NCBI GenBank assembly: GCA_947034895.1
Contig: OX344761.1
Location: 38,948,863 to 39,012,862 of the forward strand
Source of the DNA: Rhytidiadelphus loreus
Lineage: Eukaryota > Streptophyta > Bryopsida > Hypnales > Hylocomiaceae
Length of the DNA stretch: 64,000 nt
Reading direction: 5' to 3'
Part shown: piece by piece, positions 62,267-64,000 of the stretch
Numbering within the stretch: position 1 is the first letter of the stretch
Layout: each line of letters opens with the position of its first letter
Notes under the pieces: model-generated
What the model saw: only the letters and a program-made list of their open reading frames with translations
Told to the model about the DNA's origin: nothing
Databases searched by the model: none
Made by a program: the position numbers and the translations under genes

Positions 62267-64000
62267 TCATGAAAAAATGATTTCACAACTACGTTGTTTA
62301 AGCTCTTGCAATAGGAATTTTTGATCTACTTCCTCCACTTCAAGTGCACAACAATCAGACAATTGCAATTCCGATAGTCGAATTAAACTTGTCAAAGACT
62401 TTGGAAGTCGCTTCAAACTCACACATCCGTCCAAATCAAGTCTCTTAAGTTGGGACAATTTGCCGAGAGATGTAGGAAGTTCCACCAATTCGTTGCACTC
62501 TACCAATGTCAAGTCCAATAGTTGAGTCAACCTCGTAATAGATTCCGGAAGACACTTCAACCTCACACAGCCTGTTAATGAAAGTTGTTGAAGTTGGGAC
62601 AATAGTCCAATAGATGCAGGAAGTTCTTCCATTTTTGTCATACCAAAAATTCTCAAAGTCTTTAACGATGATAGATGACCTAGATTGTTAGGTAGGGTGT
62701 CCAATGCCCCAACCTTGGAAAGTAGGAGTTCTTCTAACTTTACAAAACTACACACTAAGTTTGGAAGCCTCTTCAAGAAACCAGGATCAACGTCAATTAC
62801 TCTAAGGGTCTTTAAATGATTGAGGTTTTCCAAAGATGCGGGCAACTCCTCTAGATGGAATCCATTGTAAACCTCAAGAACCCTGAGCTTAGAGTACGGA
62901 AGAAAACCAACTTGGGGAATAGCAGGGAGGATCAAATCTTGAAGGCGAAAAGAAAAACTCTCAATTACAAGCTTCCACAATCTTTGAACCTCTACATGTG
63001 CAAGCTCCCCAACAAAAATTTGAAGTTGAAATCCAAGAATCAAGCTATCGCATAACCTTAGATCGAGCTTCTCAAGTCGTGATAGATGTCTAAATGATTC
63101 CGATGGGTTCTCTATGACCAAGTTTACGCATCCTCGTATATTCAGTGTTCGAAGTTGGTGTAATTTGCCCAAGGATTTGAATGGAATTTGAAGACCACTG
63201 CAACCATCCAAATTTAGCTCATAGAGATGATCCATTTGTGTTTCAAACTCAACCATACTTACCAACTTTTTGCACCCGCTTAAGCCAAGATACTCAAGAT
63301 CAGTCAACTGACTCATATTAGAAGGAATATCTTCCAAATCAAAGCAAGCAGAAAGTTCGAGTCTCTTGAGTCGTCTCAAGTGTCCAATCTCATGTGGAAG
63401 ACTCCTTAGACTCCAACAACCCGTAAGATCAAGCTCCAAAAGGTAAACCAAGTTGCTAATTGATATAGGAAGTTCCTCCATATTATAACATTTTATCATT
63501 TGCAATACACGTAAATGAATGCAAGATCCAATTGCTTCAATAGAATCAGGTATAATTGAATCATGAACATCATTCAAACAAAGCCAAGATAGCTCCTTCC
63601 AACATTTTCTCAAACAGAACTTCACAACCTCAAGTCGACATCCGCTCAAGTCCAACAACCTCAACCTATCAAAACGTTGGATGGTCATTTCTCCTATTAC
63701 TCCATGATCTGCTCGTGATTGAAGAGTGGCTAATTCTAAACAACTTTGTAATGATATCCCTTCAACAATTCTTGAGCCCTGAAAAAACCATCAAGTAAAT
63801 AAAAAATTATACAATGATCTTCACATGAAACAAATGAATTAAAAAAGATAGGAAACAATAATAATCCTTCAAACATCAAACCTACTATTTAATAACTATA
63901 TATAGAAACAAATTTCAAATTTCATCACAAGAAAATCACCTCATTCTCTTCCAAAAATCTCACAACTTCCTTTGCCTCCCACAAGCGGGTCACATTTTTC
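62267..64000 (-). CDS. Hydrolase-NB-ARC-LRR receptor, copy 2 (5' part outside the window)
   Basis: Two exons are visible on the minus strand. 64000-63940 is the end of the NB-ARC exon (VTRLWEAKEV) with a GTGATT donor. 63778-62267 is the LRR exon of 503 residues ending at TGA 62267-62269. The intron is 161 bp, against 158 bp in copy 1, at the same position and phase. The LRR exon is open throughout and aligns with copy 1 from end to end (TIQRFDRLRLLDL, FCLRKCWKELSWLCL), with many differences inside the repeats. The hydrolase and nucleotide-binding core lie beyond position 64000, so whether the whole gene is intact cannot be judged. The donor GTGATT is less canonical than the GTGAGT of copy 1. 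Confidence 0.85.

Larger units (their letters stand above)
48405..64000 (+). repeat. Segment B of the segmental duplication (continues past the window)
   Basis: It is collinear with 29160-40500 in the same orientation. It lacks the 32.1 kb and 34.2 kb insertions of segment A. It has extra sequence at about 49140-50650, 53605-55865, 57752-58667, 58985-59380 and 59445-61590. No gene is supported in 50650-62266. Confidence 0.85.

Noticed and set aside
1..64000. CRISPR arrays, bacterial operons or organelle insertions
   Set aside because: Introns, NLR genes and MITEs show nuclear plant DNA. I saw no regularly spaced direct repeats with unique spacers and no plastid or mitochondrial genes.

Overview
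This is nuclear DNA of a land plant. It is strongly AT-rich, gene-poor and full of small non-coding transposons. Genes have GT-AG introns, which are short in the hydrolase genes. The best organism clue is a predicted immune receptor that carries an alpha/beta-hydrolase domain in front of NB-ARC and leucine-rich repeats. That hydrolase-NB-ARC-LRR class (HNL) is known mainly from bryophytes, above all liverworts, so a bryophyte or another non-flowering plant is likely. I cannot fix the species.

Layout. 1-3.0 kb is AT-rich spacer with one MITE. 3.0-5.7 kb holds a small multi-exon gene of unknown function (plus strand). 5.7-20 kb is repeat-dominated: a Stowaway/Tc1-mariner type element, TTAA-flanked elements, foldbacks, and one intact 582-codon orphan ORF at 14.1-15.8 kb. 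20.1-22.5 kb holds a free-standing SERAC1-like alpha/beta hydrolase gene (plus strand) behind a GC-richer leader. 22.5-29 kb is spacer with two short foldback elements with CACTA ends and two MITEs. 29.2-40.5 kb is segment A of a diverged direct duplication. It carries repeats and most of a complete-looking HNL gene (minus strand, 37.5-41.3 kb). 41.3-48.4 kb lies between the copies and holds decayed minus-strand coding sequence with internal duplications. 48.4-64 kb is segment B, which ends in a second HNL gene cut by the window edge.

The free-standing hydrolase and the HNL receptor are related. Their hydrolase exons align end to end and share one intron at the same place and phase, so the receptor's N-terminus was probably captured from such a hydrolase gene. 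The receptor keeps the nucleophile serine context and the histidine, but the residue beside the histidine differs. Two tandem HNL copies with variable LRRs suggest an expanding NLR cluster. The two segments differ by several transposon indels. One pair gives a filled and an empty target site and so orders the insertions in time.

Two families of roughly 0.8-1 kb elements share TTAA target duplications and CCCTAA-type ends. A third family of roughly 250-320 bp elements, present in eight copies, has CATTA ends and mostly an internal hairpin. None carries a recognisable transposase here.
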